NCBI GenBank assembly: GCA_947501115.1 | Contig: CANMVX010000028.1 | Coordinates: forward strand, 1-47,934 | Direction of reading: 5' to 3' | Length of the DNA stretch: 47,934 nucleotides | From: Haliscomenobacteraceae bacterium | GTDB lineage: Bacteria; Bacteroidota; Bacteroidia; Chitinophagales; Saprospiraceae | Shown here: positions 1 to 8,272 of the stretch, piece by piece | Layout: each line of letters starts with the position of its first letter | How positions within the stretch are numbered: the first letter of the stretch is position 1 | The notes under the pieces: generated by a model | The model's database searches: none | What the model was told of the DNA's origin: nothing | The model's input: the letters and a program-made list of their open reading frames with translations, nothing else | Position numbers and translations under genes: made by a program

Positions 1-78
1 CAGGTTCATCCATTCTTTTTGAGAATGCAGTCCGCTAAAGGAACAAAACAAGAAAAACAAAACGATAACATTTTTCAT
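1..78 (-). CDS. Secreted protein, N-terminal fragment (runs off the window)
   Basis: An ATG at 78-76 opens a minus-strand frame of 26 codons with no stop before the window edge. It begins MKNVIVLFFLFCSFSGLHSQ and continues KEWMNL: a lysine, a hydrophobic core and a small-residue/Gln cleavage region, so a typical Bacteroidota Sec signal peptide. It starts 15 bases after the stop codon of the upstream M28 peptidase gene and is probably in the same operon. The mature protein is outside the window, so no function can be assigned. Confidence 0.7.
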   Translation of the reverse strand, partial: MKNVIVLFFLFCSFSGLHSQKEWMNL

Positions 79-93
79 TTAATTTTTTTTTAG

Positions 94-1464
94 TTAACGA
101 CGAGATGAGATTAAAGTAGTAGGATAAACTATGACGCTTTCATTTCCATCGAGACCAACGGAAGCGATGCCAAATAAAAAATTATCAATAATAATTTTAT
201 CCAGGGTAAATTCAGTCAAACCTTTTGGAACAAACTTTGAATATTGCCATTGTGCAGAAGTAGTTTCTCTCCAATAAATTTTATGACCAGCCAGACCTTC
301 AAAAGTGGAAGGTTTCCATTTAAAACGGGTTGACGGTTGAACAATACCACCAATCTGAACATCTTCTGGCGGTGGTGGCGCCCAGGCTAAAGCAGCAAGC
401 GTTATGGCATTAACGCCGGTTAATTTAGCAGCATAATCAAAATTAACCCCTTCAATGACATCTCCATATTTAATTCCATTTTCAATTCTAATATCTTCAT
501 GCTGCCTGTAATAATTTTCATGAGTCTCCATAATTCTTACCCCTGGAAAGCCCTCATCATTAAATGGTTTATGATGTCCTCCCCTGCCGAATCTATCCAA
601 TCTGTAAATCATCTTTGCATCTAAATTGGTACAATAAAGATCGGTCAATTTATCAATATATCTGGCAATTTGCCTGGAAGGGCCATCTATCTCTCCACCA
701 TATACTCTGTGCCATGCTCTTTCTCTTTCAGTCTCAAGAATAGAAACCGGTTCCGAAAAAATCCTGAAGGTGGTATTATCGATGATACCATCGACACCTT
801 CAATATTGCCAATCATATCATTATTAAGGACAGCTATTATATCCCATTGATTCGTTTTAGCAAATTTTGCTACTGTAGTACCGCCTAACAGACCTTGCTC
901 TTCTCCTGATAATCCAATATAAATAATGCTTGTTGGAAAACGATATTTTGATAAAACAGCAGCGGCTTCCAATACTCCGGCCATGCCACTGGCATTATCA
1001 TTAGCACCAGGATTATCCTTTTGAGCATCTAAAACATCCGTGACCCGCGAATCGATATCGGCTGTCATTATTACATATCTGTTTGGATAAACCGAACCTC
1101 TTTGAATAGCTAATACATTAGAAATATTAATATCCTCCTTTATTCTAGGATTAAAGCCAGCTTTAAATACTTCGTTCATGTAGGAAACTTCCAGGCACTG
1201 ATTACAAGAAGAACTAATTTTTTGAAATTCTTTATGAATCCAGCGTCTTGCCGCACCAATTCCTCTTGTGTTAGATACGGTATCCGATAAAGTGCTTCTT
1301 GTTCCAAAATTAGCCAGGGTTCGAATACTATTTTCAATAGCCTTTGGATTTGGCGCTTTGGCAATATCAAATAATCGATTATCTAATTGACCAAAAAGGA
1401 ACTGGGACGAAAGAAATAGAAAAATGATTGGAAAAAAAATTGAGTTTTTCAAGTGTTTTTTCAT
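94..1464 (-). CDS. Secreted M28-family zinc peptidase with C-terminal FnIII-like domain
   Basis: 456 residues. Residues 1-26 are a signal peptide ending FLFGQ. The middle carries the M28 (aminopeptidase Y/S, Zn-dependent exopeptidase) layout: a TADIDSR segment, PGANDNASG, SGEEQG, NNDMIGN, then a late His in ETHENYY. The C-terminal 90 residues after a proline run (PPPPEDV) look like a fibronectin type III domain. The position that normally holds the first zinc ligand (A-H-x-D) reads A-D-I-D here, so the canonical His is Asp. The other expected ligands and the catalytic Glu are present. It is the middle gene of a run of secreted products (next genes 15 and 23 bases away). The likely role is peptide trimming in the periplasm or outside the cell; substrate unknown. 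Confidence 0.85.
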   Translation of the reverse strand: MKKHLKNSIFFPIIFLFLSSQFLFGQLDNRLFDIAKAPNPKAIENSIRTLANFGTRSTLSDTVSNTRGIGAARRWIHKEFQKISSSCNQCLEVSYMNEVFKAGFNPRIKEDINISNVLAIQRGSVYPNRYVIMTADIDSRVTDVLDAQKDNPGANDNASGMAGVLEAAAVLSKYRFPTSIIYIGLSGEEQGLLGGTTVAKFAKTNQWDIIAVLNNDMIGNIEGVDGIIDNTTFRIFSEPVSILETERERAWHRVYGGEIDGPSRQIARYIDKLTDLYCTNLDAKMIYRLDRFGRGGHHKPFNDEGFPGVRIMETHENYYRQHEDIRIENGIKYGDVIEGVNFDYAAKLTGVNAITLAALAWAPPPPEDVQIGGIVQPSTRFKWKPSTFEGLAGHKIYWRETTSAQWQYSKFVPKGLTEFTLDKIIIDNFLFGIASVGLDGNESVIVYPTTLISSRR

Positions 1465-1487
1465 TATTTTAGGGGTTAAATAAAAAC

Positions 1488-3884
1488 TTAATTAGGAAAA
1501 AAATGCTTGTGAATCTGACTTACTGAAGAAATTTTAACCTTAGAGAAATACAGTGGAAAATACTGATTGTTTATCCAAATGGGAAATAAATTTCTATAAA
1601 ATGGACTATTTGGATTACCAGATTGTCCAGGTGTATTGGTCGCCAAACAAAAATCCCAGTTTTGTAAGTCCGAAATAAATCTGAAGCTGGCACCATGTGT
1701 TTGATTATCACCCCTTCCCGTTACATTGGCTGTAAATCCATTTCCACCTCTCGGAGCAGGTCCTACCTCCAGTATTGACCGAATATTTTGATTAACAACA
1801 GCGCTTAATGGGTGTTTTAACAAAATATGTTTATTATTTAACTGCCCGTATTGCCACAAATTCACCTCTTTACCCAATTTTAGTTCCACGTTTTGAATAG
1901 CCTTTTCAAATGTTTTAAATAAGAAATCATTCCTGCCTTGAACAGGTTGGGAACCAAATTTTGCGTCAGGAAATAGAAGGTTATCTATTATCATTTTAAG
2001 TTGAGGGTTAACCAAAGACATAATCTTTTCTGGAACAAATTGTATTTTATACTCCGATATAATAACTCTTTCCCAGGAATCATATATGGTGGCAGCGATA
2101 GAATTGGGTGTCAATTTATAATCCCAATCACTAAAGAAGCCGATAAATTTTTCATACTTTTTGAAGGCAGGAATGCTAGAAATAAAAGGTACCAATTGCC
2201 TTGCAGGTAGAGACAGATAATCTGTTTGAAGCATCATAAAATCCTGCACAGATAATTTCTTTCCACTACCCAAATATTCCTTTATTCGCAAACCTCTATA
2301 AGGATCCGACCATGAAAAACCCACAGTATTGGGGTATTTGAAATCGAGAGGCACCACATTTTCATTAGCTGTGACGACATAATTTTGTGAAGGATTGTAA
2401 CTTGAAAGCCTTTCAGAAATGGGTATAAATCCATCCCAATCTCTACTTCCATCTCCAATGACAGGAACCATGCCACTACTATTATTTCGAATAGGAGCAA
2501 TGCCTACAGTTTGCCAACCTATATTCCCTAACCGGTCGGCCCAAATCATGTTTTCGCCTGGAATATGAGAATAAGTGCATGCCAACTTAAATTCATCCCA
2601 ATTTTTTGCCTGATTCATTCTGAGACTAGCCAGATAGGGAGCGCCCCCTTTTTCTAACCAGGCACATCGCACAGCCACAGCGATATTTTTTTCACTTATC
2701 ATTTTAAGTACAGGGCCATGAACACTATAAAACAAAGAAAAATAATGCATGCCCTTTCCTTTGACAGAAATGGAGTCTTTTATTTCAAGAAAATCAAGCC
2801 ATTTCCCTTGATATTTATACTGAAGTACATTGGAAGGATTAAGTTCATAAACGTACATATCTTCAGCGTCGGTAGCATGAATGGTGAGTCCCCATGCGCC
2901 ATATTCATTATGACCAATAGAAATACCTGGAATAGTAGGTTCACCCCCACCTATGACATTCCAGCCGGGAGAAACCAGATGCGTAATATATCTAAGCGAG
3001 GGAGCTGACATAGCCCTATGAGGATCGTTAGCTAATAGGGGAAAACCACTTTCGGATAATGCACCAGAGACCACCCAATTATTACTACCAATCACTTGCT
3101 TTTCTTCATTTAATGAAATTTGCTCATCATTCATTAGAGAAGAAAGCACCATGTAATTCTCTGTTGAATTCCTATCTGAGAAAGCCAGGATATCTTCTGG
3201 AAGGTAATTAACCGGGCGTTTAAATGCCTTATAGAGGTCCATAACATCAGAATAGGAAAGAATTTCCTTTACTAAGGAATCCAATCTTAAGTCAGGATTA
3301 TTGGGATGATACCAATTTATTTCCTTTGTTTTATCTTCCCCAATTTGGTGAACGACAAGAGCAGTTTCCCATTCATCTGTCAAGTTACCAAGCAGACCCT
3401 GATGCCTTGAAATGATATCTTCTGGTTTTAAATGTTGGGGGTTAATACCTAACAACCTGAACTCAACAGGCAACGAATCTGGTGTTAAAAGAGCATTATC
3501 AATCGCTGCATTAACACCATTTACGAAGGAATGTAATATTTTATAACCATTTGGATGGTAATGATTAAATTCAGCCACTGGGTCACCCCTATAAGTAAAA
3601 AGTCGGGAGGCGATATCTTTTTGTAATTCTCTTTCACCAAGTATATCCGATAAGAGCCCTCTTGCTTGCCTTCTCCACATTTCAAATTGAAATAATCTAT
3701 CCGATGCCGCTTGAAATCCTTGAGCAAAGAACATATCATTTTCATTTTTTGCATAAATATGAGGGACGCCGAAAGGATCTATCATTATCTCCACCTCTTC
3801 CTGGAGTCCTGAAAATTTCACGATTTTCTGGGAAAATGCAGAAAAACAAATTGAAATCGAAAATAATGATAATAATAATTTCAT
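1488..3884 (-). CDS. Penicillin acylase family protein (secreted Ntn hydrolase)
   Basis: 798 residues, a normal length for the S45 family precursor. Residues 1-18 form a signal peptide ending AFSQ. The alpha-chain signature is at 34-80 (DPFGVPHIYA, GFQAASDRLFQFEMWRRQARG). The autoprocessing site and N-terminal nucleophile of the beta chain is Ser267 in IGSNNWVVSG, followed by LLANDPH. Family members are cleaved in the periplasm into alpha and beta chains and hydrolyse amide bonds of acylated amines, including penicillins, acyl-homoserine lactones or acyl peptides. Which substrate applies here cannot be read from sequence. The M28 peptidase gene follows 23 bases downstream, so the two secreted amidohydrolases are probably co-expressed. 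Confidence 0.93.
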   Translation of the reverse strand: MKLLLSLFSISICFSAFSQKIVKFSGLQEEVEIMIDPFGVPHIYAKNENDMFFAQGFQAASDRLFQFEMWRRQARGLLSDILGERELQKDIASRLFTYRGDPVAEFNHYHPNGYKILHSFVNGVNAAIDNALLTPDSLPVEFRLLGINPQHLKPEDIISRHQGLLGNLTDEWETALVVHQIGEDKTKEINWYHPNNPDLRLDSLVKEILSYSDVMDLYKAFKRPVNYLPEDILAFSDRNSTENYMVLSSLMNDEQISLNEEKQVIGSNNWVVSGALSESGFPLLANDPHRAMSAPSLRYITHLVSPGWNVIGGGEPTIPGISIGHNEYGAWGLTIHATDAEDMYVYELNPSNVLQYKYQGKWLDFLEIKDSISVKGKGMHYFSLFYSVHGPVLKMISEKNIAVAVRCAWLEKGGAPYLASLRMNQAKNWDEFKLACTYSHIPGENMIWADRLGNIGWQTVGIAPIRNNSSGMVPVIGDGSRDWDGFIPISERLSSYNPSQNYVVTANENVVPLDFKYPNTVGFSWSDPYRGLRIKEYLGSGKKLSVQDFMMLQTDYLSLPARQLVPFISSIPAFKKYEKFIGFFSDWDYKLTPNSIAATIYDSWERVIISEYKIQFVPEKIMSLVNPQLKMIIDNLLFPDAKFGSQPVQGRNDFLFKTFEKAIQNVELKLGKEVNLWQYGQLNNKHILLKHPLSAVVNQNIRSILEVGPAPRGGNGFTANVTGRGDNQTHGASFRFISDLQNWDFCLATNTPGQSGNPNSPFYRNLFPIWINNQYFPLYFSKVKISSVSQIHKHFFPN

Positions 3885-3983
3885 AAATAGATATTTTTGA
3901 CGTTTAAAAGTACGCTTTTCCCTTATAAATTTTAATTTTAGGGAAGATTTTCAATATTACCTGAACCTATAACTACTTCAAAA

Positions 3984-5108
3984 ATGAGTATTTCAAGGAA
4001 AACTTTTGTCAAGAGTGTTGCAGCAGCTACCTTATTGCTTCCTATAGGCATAAAAGCAGTCATGGGTAAAGGAAATAAAACATCTGGCAATAGTTCAGGA
4101 ATTTCAAGTAAAACGTATTCCTGGAAGATGGTTACTACCTGGCCGCCGAATTTTCCCATTTTAGACGAAGCTTGTAAGTTATTTGCCGGTATGGTAGAAG
4201 AGATGTCAGGCGGACGTATTAAAATAAGGGTCTTTGGAGGTGGAGAATTGGTACCTTCATTAGAAATATTTGACGCAGTTAGAAATGGTTCCGCAGAAAT
4301 TGGTCATGGTTCTGCTTATTATTGGGCAGGGAAATCTCCTGCCGCATCTTTCTTTGCTACCGTACCCTTTGGTATGAATGCCCAGCAAGTATCCTCATGG
4401 ATTCATGCAGGAGATGGTTTGGCTTTATGGCAAGAATTATATGCCAATTTTGGATTAATTCCACTTCCTGCTGGTAATACTGGCGTACAAATGGGCGGCT
4501 GGTTTAACAAAGAAATAAATACCATATCCGACCTGAAAGGTTTAAAAATGAGAATTCCTGGTCTTGGTGGAGCCGTTTTAGCCAAAGCAGGAGGCTCACC
4601 CATTCTTTTAGCAGGAGGTGAATTATATACAGGTTTAGAACGCGGTATCATAGATGCTACAGAATGGCTGTCCCCATTTCATGACAGTTTAATGGGTTTC
4701 GACGAAATTGCTAAGTATTATTATACCCCAGGCTGGCACGAACCAGGTACCAATTTAGAAATTATTCTAAACAAGGAAAAATTTGAAGAACTTTCTGATG
4801 ACCTGAAAGCCATTATTAAAGCGGCATCGTCCTACAGCGGAACTTGGTTACACGCTCAAATGGAAGCAAAAAATGCAGTAGCTTATGGTGAACTTTTGAA
4901 AAAAGGCATTGAAATACGCACATTTCCTCCAGAAGTTATTACTGAATTAAGAAAATTAACTAAAGAAGTTATCAATGAATTAGCCGAAAAAGATCCATTT
5001 ACTAAAAGAGTATATGCTTCTTATTACGCTTTTCAAGAGAAAGCAAACAAATATTCTAATATCGCTGAAAAAGCTTTTTACAACAATCTACAAGAGGATT
5101 TATCTTAA
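3984..5108 (+). CDS. dctP: TRAP transporter substrate-binding protein (DctP/FcbT1-like)
   Basis: 374 residues. The periplasmic ligand-binding subunit of a tripartite ATP-independent transporter, which delivers organic acids or similar anions to the DctQM membrane pair. The sequence has the family pattern: TWPPNFP near the mature start, FGGGELVPSLEIFDAVRNG, a central MRIPG loop containing the conserved Arg, and a C-terminal helical stretch. It is closest in feel to the mannitol/chloroaromatic branch (FcbT1-type), an inference. The N-terminus SRKTFVKSVAAATLLLP resembles a twin-arginine signal with RK in place of RR. The gene faces its two permease genes across a 64-base gap instead of lying in their operon. 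An exact TAnnTTTG element lies at 3892-3899, about 85 bases upstream. Confidence 0.93.
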   Translation: MSISRKTFVKSVAAATLLLPIGIKAVMGKGNKTSGNSSGISSKTYSWKMVTTWPPNFPILDEACKLFAGMVEEMSGGRIKIRVFGGGELVPSLEIFDAVRNGSAEIGHGSAYYWAGKSPAASFFATVPFGMNAQQVSSWIHAGDGLALWQELYANFGLIPLPAGNTGVQMGGWFNKEINTISDLKGLKMRIPGLGGAVLAKAGGSPILLAGGELYTGLERGIIDATEWLSPFHDSLMGFDEIAKYYYTPGWHEPGTNLEIILNKEKFEELSDDLKAIIKAASSYSGTWLHAQMEAKNAVAYGELLKKGIEIRTFPPEVITELRKLTKEVINELAEKDPFTKRVYASYYAFQEKANKYSNIAEKAFYNNLQEDLS

Positions 5109-5172
5109 AACATGTCGAATGGAGTTTTTTCGAAGCTATATGAATTAAGATTCGTTCAGCATTTGAAAAGAA

Positions 5173-6471
5173 TTAAGGAATAATTAACAGGCTTGGCATA
5201 AAAATATAAATGCCTAACACCAGCAGTTGGATAAGTATGAAAGGTATGATTCCTCTATAAATCTGAGCCGTTGTCACTGAAGGTGGCGCTACTCCTTTAA
5301 GGTAAAATAGAGAGAATCCAAAAGGAGGAGTCAAAAATGAAGTTTGTAGATTAAGCCCTAGTAATACCCCAATCCAAATAAGATCTACCCCCATTTTATG
5401 AAATACTGGGGCTACAACAGGAACAATAATAAAAATAATTTCTATAAAATCTATAAAGAATCCAGCTATAAAAACAATCAACATAACCAAAAACAGAAAA
5501 GCCATAGGCGTCATATTAGCCTCTTGAATAAGGCGAACTAAAAAAACATCCCCTCCAAGTTCCCGAAAAACAAAGGAAAAAGTAGTTGCTCCTAACAATA
5601 TTAAAAATATCATAGAGGTAAGGTGGGTGGTTTCAAGACAAACACTTTTAATAATGCTAAAATTCAATTTCCTTTCGAATAAGGTCAGAATAGTTGCTCC
5701 CATGGCACCCACCGCCGCTGCTTCCGTAGGAGAAGCAACACCTAAGAAGATAGAACCCAACACGGAAATAATAAGAATTAATGGTAAAGCAAACGCGCGC
5801 CATACCTTTCCATAGAAATTATTTGCCCTAAATTTATCAATTTCTTCCTTAGGAATGGGTGGCATCCATTCCGGCTTAATTTTAGAAACAACAAAAACAA
5901 AAATGATATAAAAAGCTACCAATACTAACCCAGGAATTAATGAAGAGGCAAATAGTTTTCCAACAGATACATTGAGAACGCTGCCAAGAAGAACCAATAC
6001 AACGGATGGAGGGATAATCTGACCTAAAGTACCCGATGCAGCTATAACACCTGTAGCAATTTCGGCCTTATAACCTCTCTTTAACATGGTAGGTAAACTA
6101 ATTAAACCCATGGTAACCACCGTTGCACCTACAATACCGGTAGAAGCCGCTAATAAAGTACCTACAAGGATAACTGCAAAAGCTAATCCACCATGCATTT
6201 TTCCAAATAGAATAGCCACCGTTTCCAATAAACTTTCAGCAAGTCCACTTTTTTCCAACATTATACCCATAAACACAAATAAAGGAACGGACAATAATAC
6301 ATAATTGCTAACGACACCCATTATACGAGGGGGAAGTGCACCAAAGGCAGCTGAATCTAAAAAAAAGTAAGCGTAAGTAATAGACAATCCTCCTAAAGTA
6401 AGTGCTACAGGATAACCGTACATGATTAAAATAAAAATACTTACAAATAAGATGATAGCTATAATTTCCAT
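5173..6471 (-). CDS. dctM: TRAP transporter large permease (DctM)
   Basis: 432 residues, almost entirely hydrophobic with 11-12 predicted membrane helices. Family hallmarks include MYGYPVALTLGG at the start, GIVGATVVTMGLISLPTML, ASGTLGQIIPPSVVLVLLG, SPTEAAAVGA and LTPPFGFSLFYLKG. This is the sodium-driven translocating subunit. It ends 64 bases from the convergent dctP stop. It starts 11 bases after dctQ ends, so dctQ-dctM form a two-gene operon on the minus strand. Full length, no sign of decay. Confidence 0.95.
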   Translation of the reverse strand: MEIIAIILFVSIFILIMYGYPVALTLGGLSITYAYFFLDSAAFGALPPRIMGVVSNYVLLSVPLFVFMGIMLEKSGLAESLLETVAILFGKMHGGLAFAVILVGTLLAASTGIVGATVVTMGLISLPTMLKRGYKAEIATGVIAASGTLGQIIPPSVVLVLLGSVLNVSVGKLFASSLIPGLVLVAFYIIFVFVVSKIKPEWMPPIPKEEIDKFRANNFYGKVWRAFALPLILIISVLGSIFLGVASPTEAAAVGAMGATILTLFERKLNFSIIKSVCLETTHLTSMIFLILLGATTFSFVFRELGGDVFLVRLIQEANMTPMAFLFLVMLIVFIAGFFIDFIEIIFIIVPVVAPVFHKMGVDLIWIGVLLGLNLQTSFLTPPFGFSLFYLKGVAPPSVTTAQIYRGIIPFILIQLLVLGIYIFMPSLLIIP

Positions 6472-6482
6472 AAAAAAATCAG

Positions 6483-6983
6483 TTAATTGCCTTTAAAAGC
6501 TATTTTGAACTGGTTAAAAATGATGATTAATCCTTGAAAAAACAATAATAAAAAAGCAATGGGTATGGCCATTTTTATGAAATAAAAAGCACCCAAGCCA
6601 CCAGGATCAGGTGAGGTTTCTTTCATTGCAAAACTGGTTAATGCGTATTTGAGCGAAAACCAACCTAACGTTAAACACCAGGGAATTAAAAAAACAATGG
6701 TTCCAACAACATTTACCTGTGCTTTTTCGCGTTCAGAAAAATTCTGATAAAACAAATCCACTCTAACATGTTTTTCTTCGCTGAGGGCGTAAGCAGAACC
6801 AAATAAAAATAAAAGGCCAAATATATGCCATTCTAATTCTGCTACCCAAGCCACTGAAAAATTGAATAAATATCTGGATATGACATCTAAACATATAATA
6901 ATTACCAACACAAAACTCAACCAGGAAACGCTTTTCCCAAAAAAAGCTACTACTTGAGATAATTTATTAATCCATTTTTCCAT
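6483..6983 (-). CDS. dctQ: TRAP transporter small permease (DctQ)
   Basis: 166 residues with four predicted membrane helices (about 14-34, 48-66, 88-110 and 130-155), the standard DctQ topology. A conserved-type stretch FNFSVAWVAELEWHIFGLLFLFGSAYAL covers helix 2 (given here as FNFSVAWVAEL plus EWHIFG). It partners DctM encoded 11 bases downstream and needs the separately transcribed DctP. The upstream 127-base gap also holds the prfB terminator. A near-match to the promoter element (TTCGTTTG, minus strand) lies around 7007-7014. Confidence 0.9.
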   Translation of the reverse strand: MEKWINKLSQVVAFFGKSVSWLSFVLVIIICLDVISRYLFNFSVAWVAELEWHIFGLLFLFGSAYALSEEKHVRVDLFYQNFSEREKAQVNVVGTIVFLIPWCLTLGWFSLKYALTSFAMKETSPDPGGLGAFYFIKMAIPIAFLLLFFQGLIIIFNQFKIAFKGN

Positions 6984-7078
6984 GGTCGACTATTTTTGTG
7001 CGTTACAGCAAACGAATATAAACATATACGATACAAATTGGAAGAAACTTGAAAAAATACTGTGAAAAAGGATAAAAA

Positions 7079-7105
7079 AAGGTCAGTAAAAAAATTACTG
7101 ACCTT
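7079..7105 (-). terminator. Rho-independent terminator of prfB
   Basis: A perfect 11-bp stem, 7079-7089 (AAGGTCAGTAA) against 7095-7105, with a 5-base loop. Read on the minus strand it is followed by a run of seven T (7080-7074, partly in the stem foot). It lies 5 bases past the prfB stop codon and separates prfB from dctQM. Confidence 0.85.
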
Positions 7106-7110
7106 CATTA

Positions 7111-8212
7111 TTAGTTATCGGAATCATCTGGATTTACACCATCCATCATGAGAAAGGCTTTTAAAAATGGTTGTAAATCACCGTCAAGAACTGCATCAGT
7201 TTGAGAGGTTTGGTATTGAGACCTATGGTCTTTAACTCGCCTATCATCTAAAACATAACTTCTAATTTGCGAACCCCACTCATTTTTCATTTTTCCAGAT
7301 TCCACTTTAGCTCTTTCAGCCAACTGCTTTTGTAGTTCAAGTTCATAGATTCTGGATTTAAGCAATTGTATGGCTTTTTCTCTATTTTGGTGTTGAGATC
7401 TTTCCTGCTGACATTCTGCCACTAAACCAGTTGGTAAATGTCTTACCCTTACCGCCGATTCTGTTTTATTTACATGTTGACCACCCGCACCACTGGCTCT
7501 GAAGGTATCCCAATCTAAATCAGCGGGATTAATTTCAATTTCAATGGTATCATCTACGCTAGGGTGAACAAAAACAGAACAAAAAGAAGTCATTCTTTTA
7601 CCTTGAGAATTATATGGACTTACCCGGACTAACCTGTGTACTCCATTTTCACCTTTGAGCATACCATAAACATAGTCTCCGGTAATCTCAATTTCCGCAG
7701 ATTTGATACCAGCTACATCACCTTGAACCTCAGATAGTGCGGTAACTTTAAACCCTGACCTTTCAGCCCACCGGACGTACATTCTAAAAATCATTTCTGC
7801 CCAATCACAGGCTTCCGTTCCACCTGCACCGGCATTAATTTCAAGAATAACACCAAGTTCATCTTCGGGTCTGTTGAGCGTTCTATGAAATTCTAAATCT
7901 TCGAAAGCTAAAATAGCCTCTTGGTATTTAGCTTCAACTTCATCTTCTGTAGCTTCACCTTCCTTTTGGAAATCAAATAAAACCTCGGCGTCTTCTACTA
8001 ATAATTTAATATTTTCGAATTCACCCAAATATTTTTTGTGGGTTTTAATTTCTTTCATCACCAATTCAGCTTTCGACGAATCGGACCAAAAATCAGGACT
8101 GGTTGAAAAACTTTCTTTATCTTCTAGTAGTAAAACTCTGTTATCTACGTCAAAGATACCTCCTTAGCGACAACAATCTTTCCCTCAAATCTCGCAGTTG
8201 CTCGATAGTCAT
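7111..8212 (-). CDS. prfB: Peptide chain release factor 2, expressed by programmed +1 frameshift
   Basis: RF2 recognises UGA/UAA in the ribosomal A site and triggers peptide release. The 3' frame alone begins at an internal Met near 8064 and lacks about 50 residues. The true start is the ATG at 8212-8210: twenty codons (MTIEQLRDLRERLLSLRRYL) run to an in-frame UGA at 8152-8150, and translation continues in the +1 frame as DVDNRVLLLEDKE. The joined product is 366 residues, essentially the E. coli length. The peptidyl-hydrolysis GGQ motif is in ASGAGGQHVNKTES. The stop-codon reading tripeptide is SPY (SPF in E. coli). There is no Shine-Dalgarno before the start, only an A-rich leader. The FKBP gene lies 46 bases upstream on the same strand. 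This is autoregulation by RF2 level, not a broken gene. Confidence 0.96.
8149..8164 (-). promoter_or_regulatory. prfB programmed +1 ribosomal frameshift site
   Basis: Minus strand reads AGG AGG TAT CTT TGA C: an SD-like AGGAGG (8164-8159), a 3-base spacer, the slippery CTT (8155-8153), the weak UGA-C stop context (8152-8149). Spacing matches the E. coli prfB site exactly. The SD-like stretch pairs with the 16S tail in the elongating ribosome and promotes slippage when RF2 is scarce. Confidence 0.95.
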
Positions 8213-8255
8213 TGGATGTTCTTTTTTTAAGTTTAACAATCAAATATTAATACAA

Positions 8256-8272
8256 ACGTTATTTTTTAACGT
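8256..8272 (-). terminator. Possible weak terminator at the end of the FKBP gene
   Basis: A perfect 6-bp inverted repeat (ACGTTA / TAACGT) with a 5-base loop overlaps the stop codon of the FKBP gene. On the minus strand it is followed by TTGTATT. The stem is short and AT-rich, so read-through into prfB is likely. Confidence 0.3.

Noticed and set aside
3938-4159. Small minus-strand open frame over the dctP 5' end
   Set aside because: A shadow of dctP, no family resemblance, no start context; the same holds for the antisense frame at 4403-4651.
5115-5133. Hairpin TCGAA / TTCGA after dctP as a terminator
   Set aside because: Five-base stem of a self-palindromic sequence, no T run after it.
7111-8212. 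prfB as a frameshifted pseudogene
   Set aside because: The frame change is at the canonical CTT-TGA-C site with the SD-like stimulator, and the joined protein has full RF2 length and motifs.
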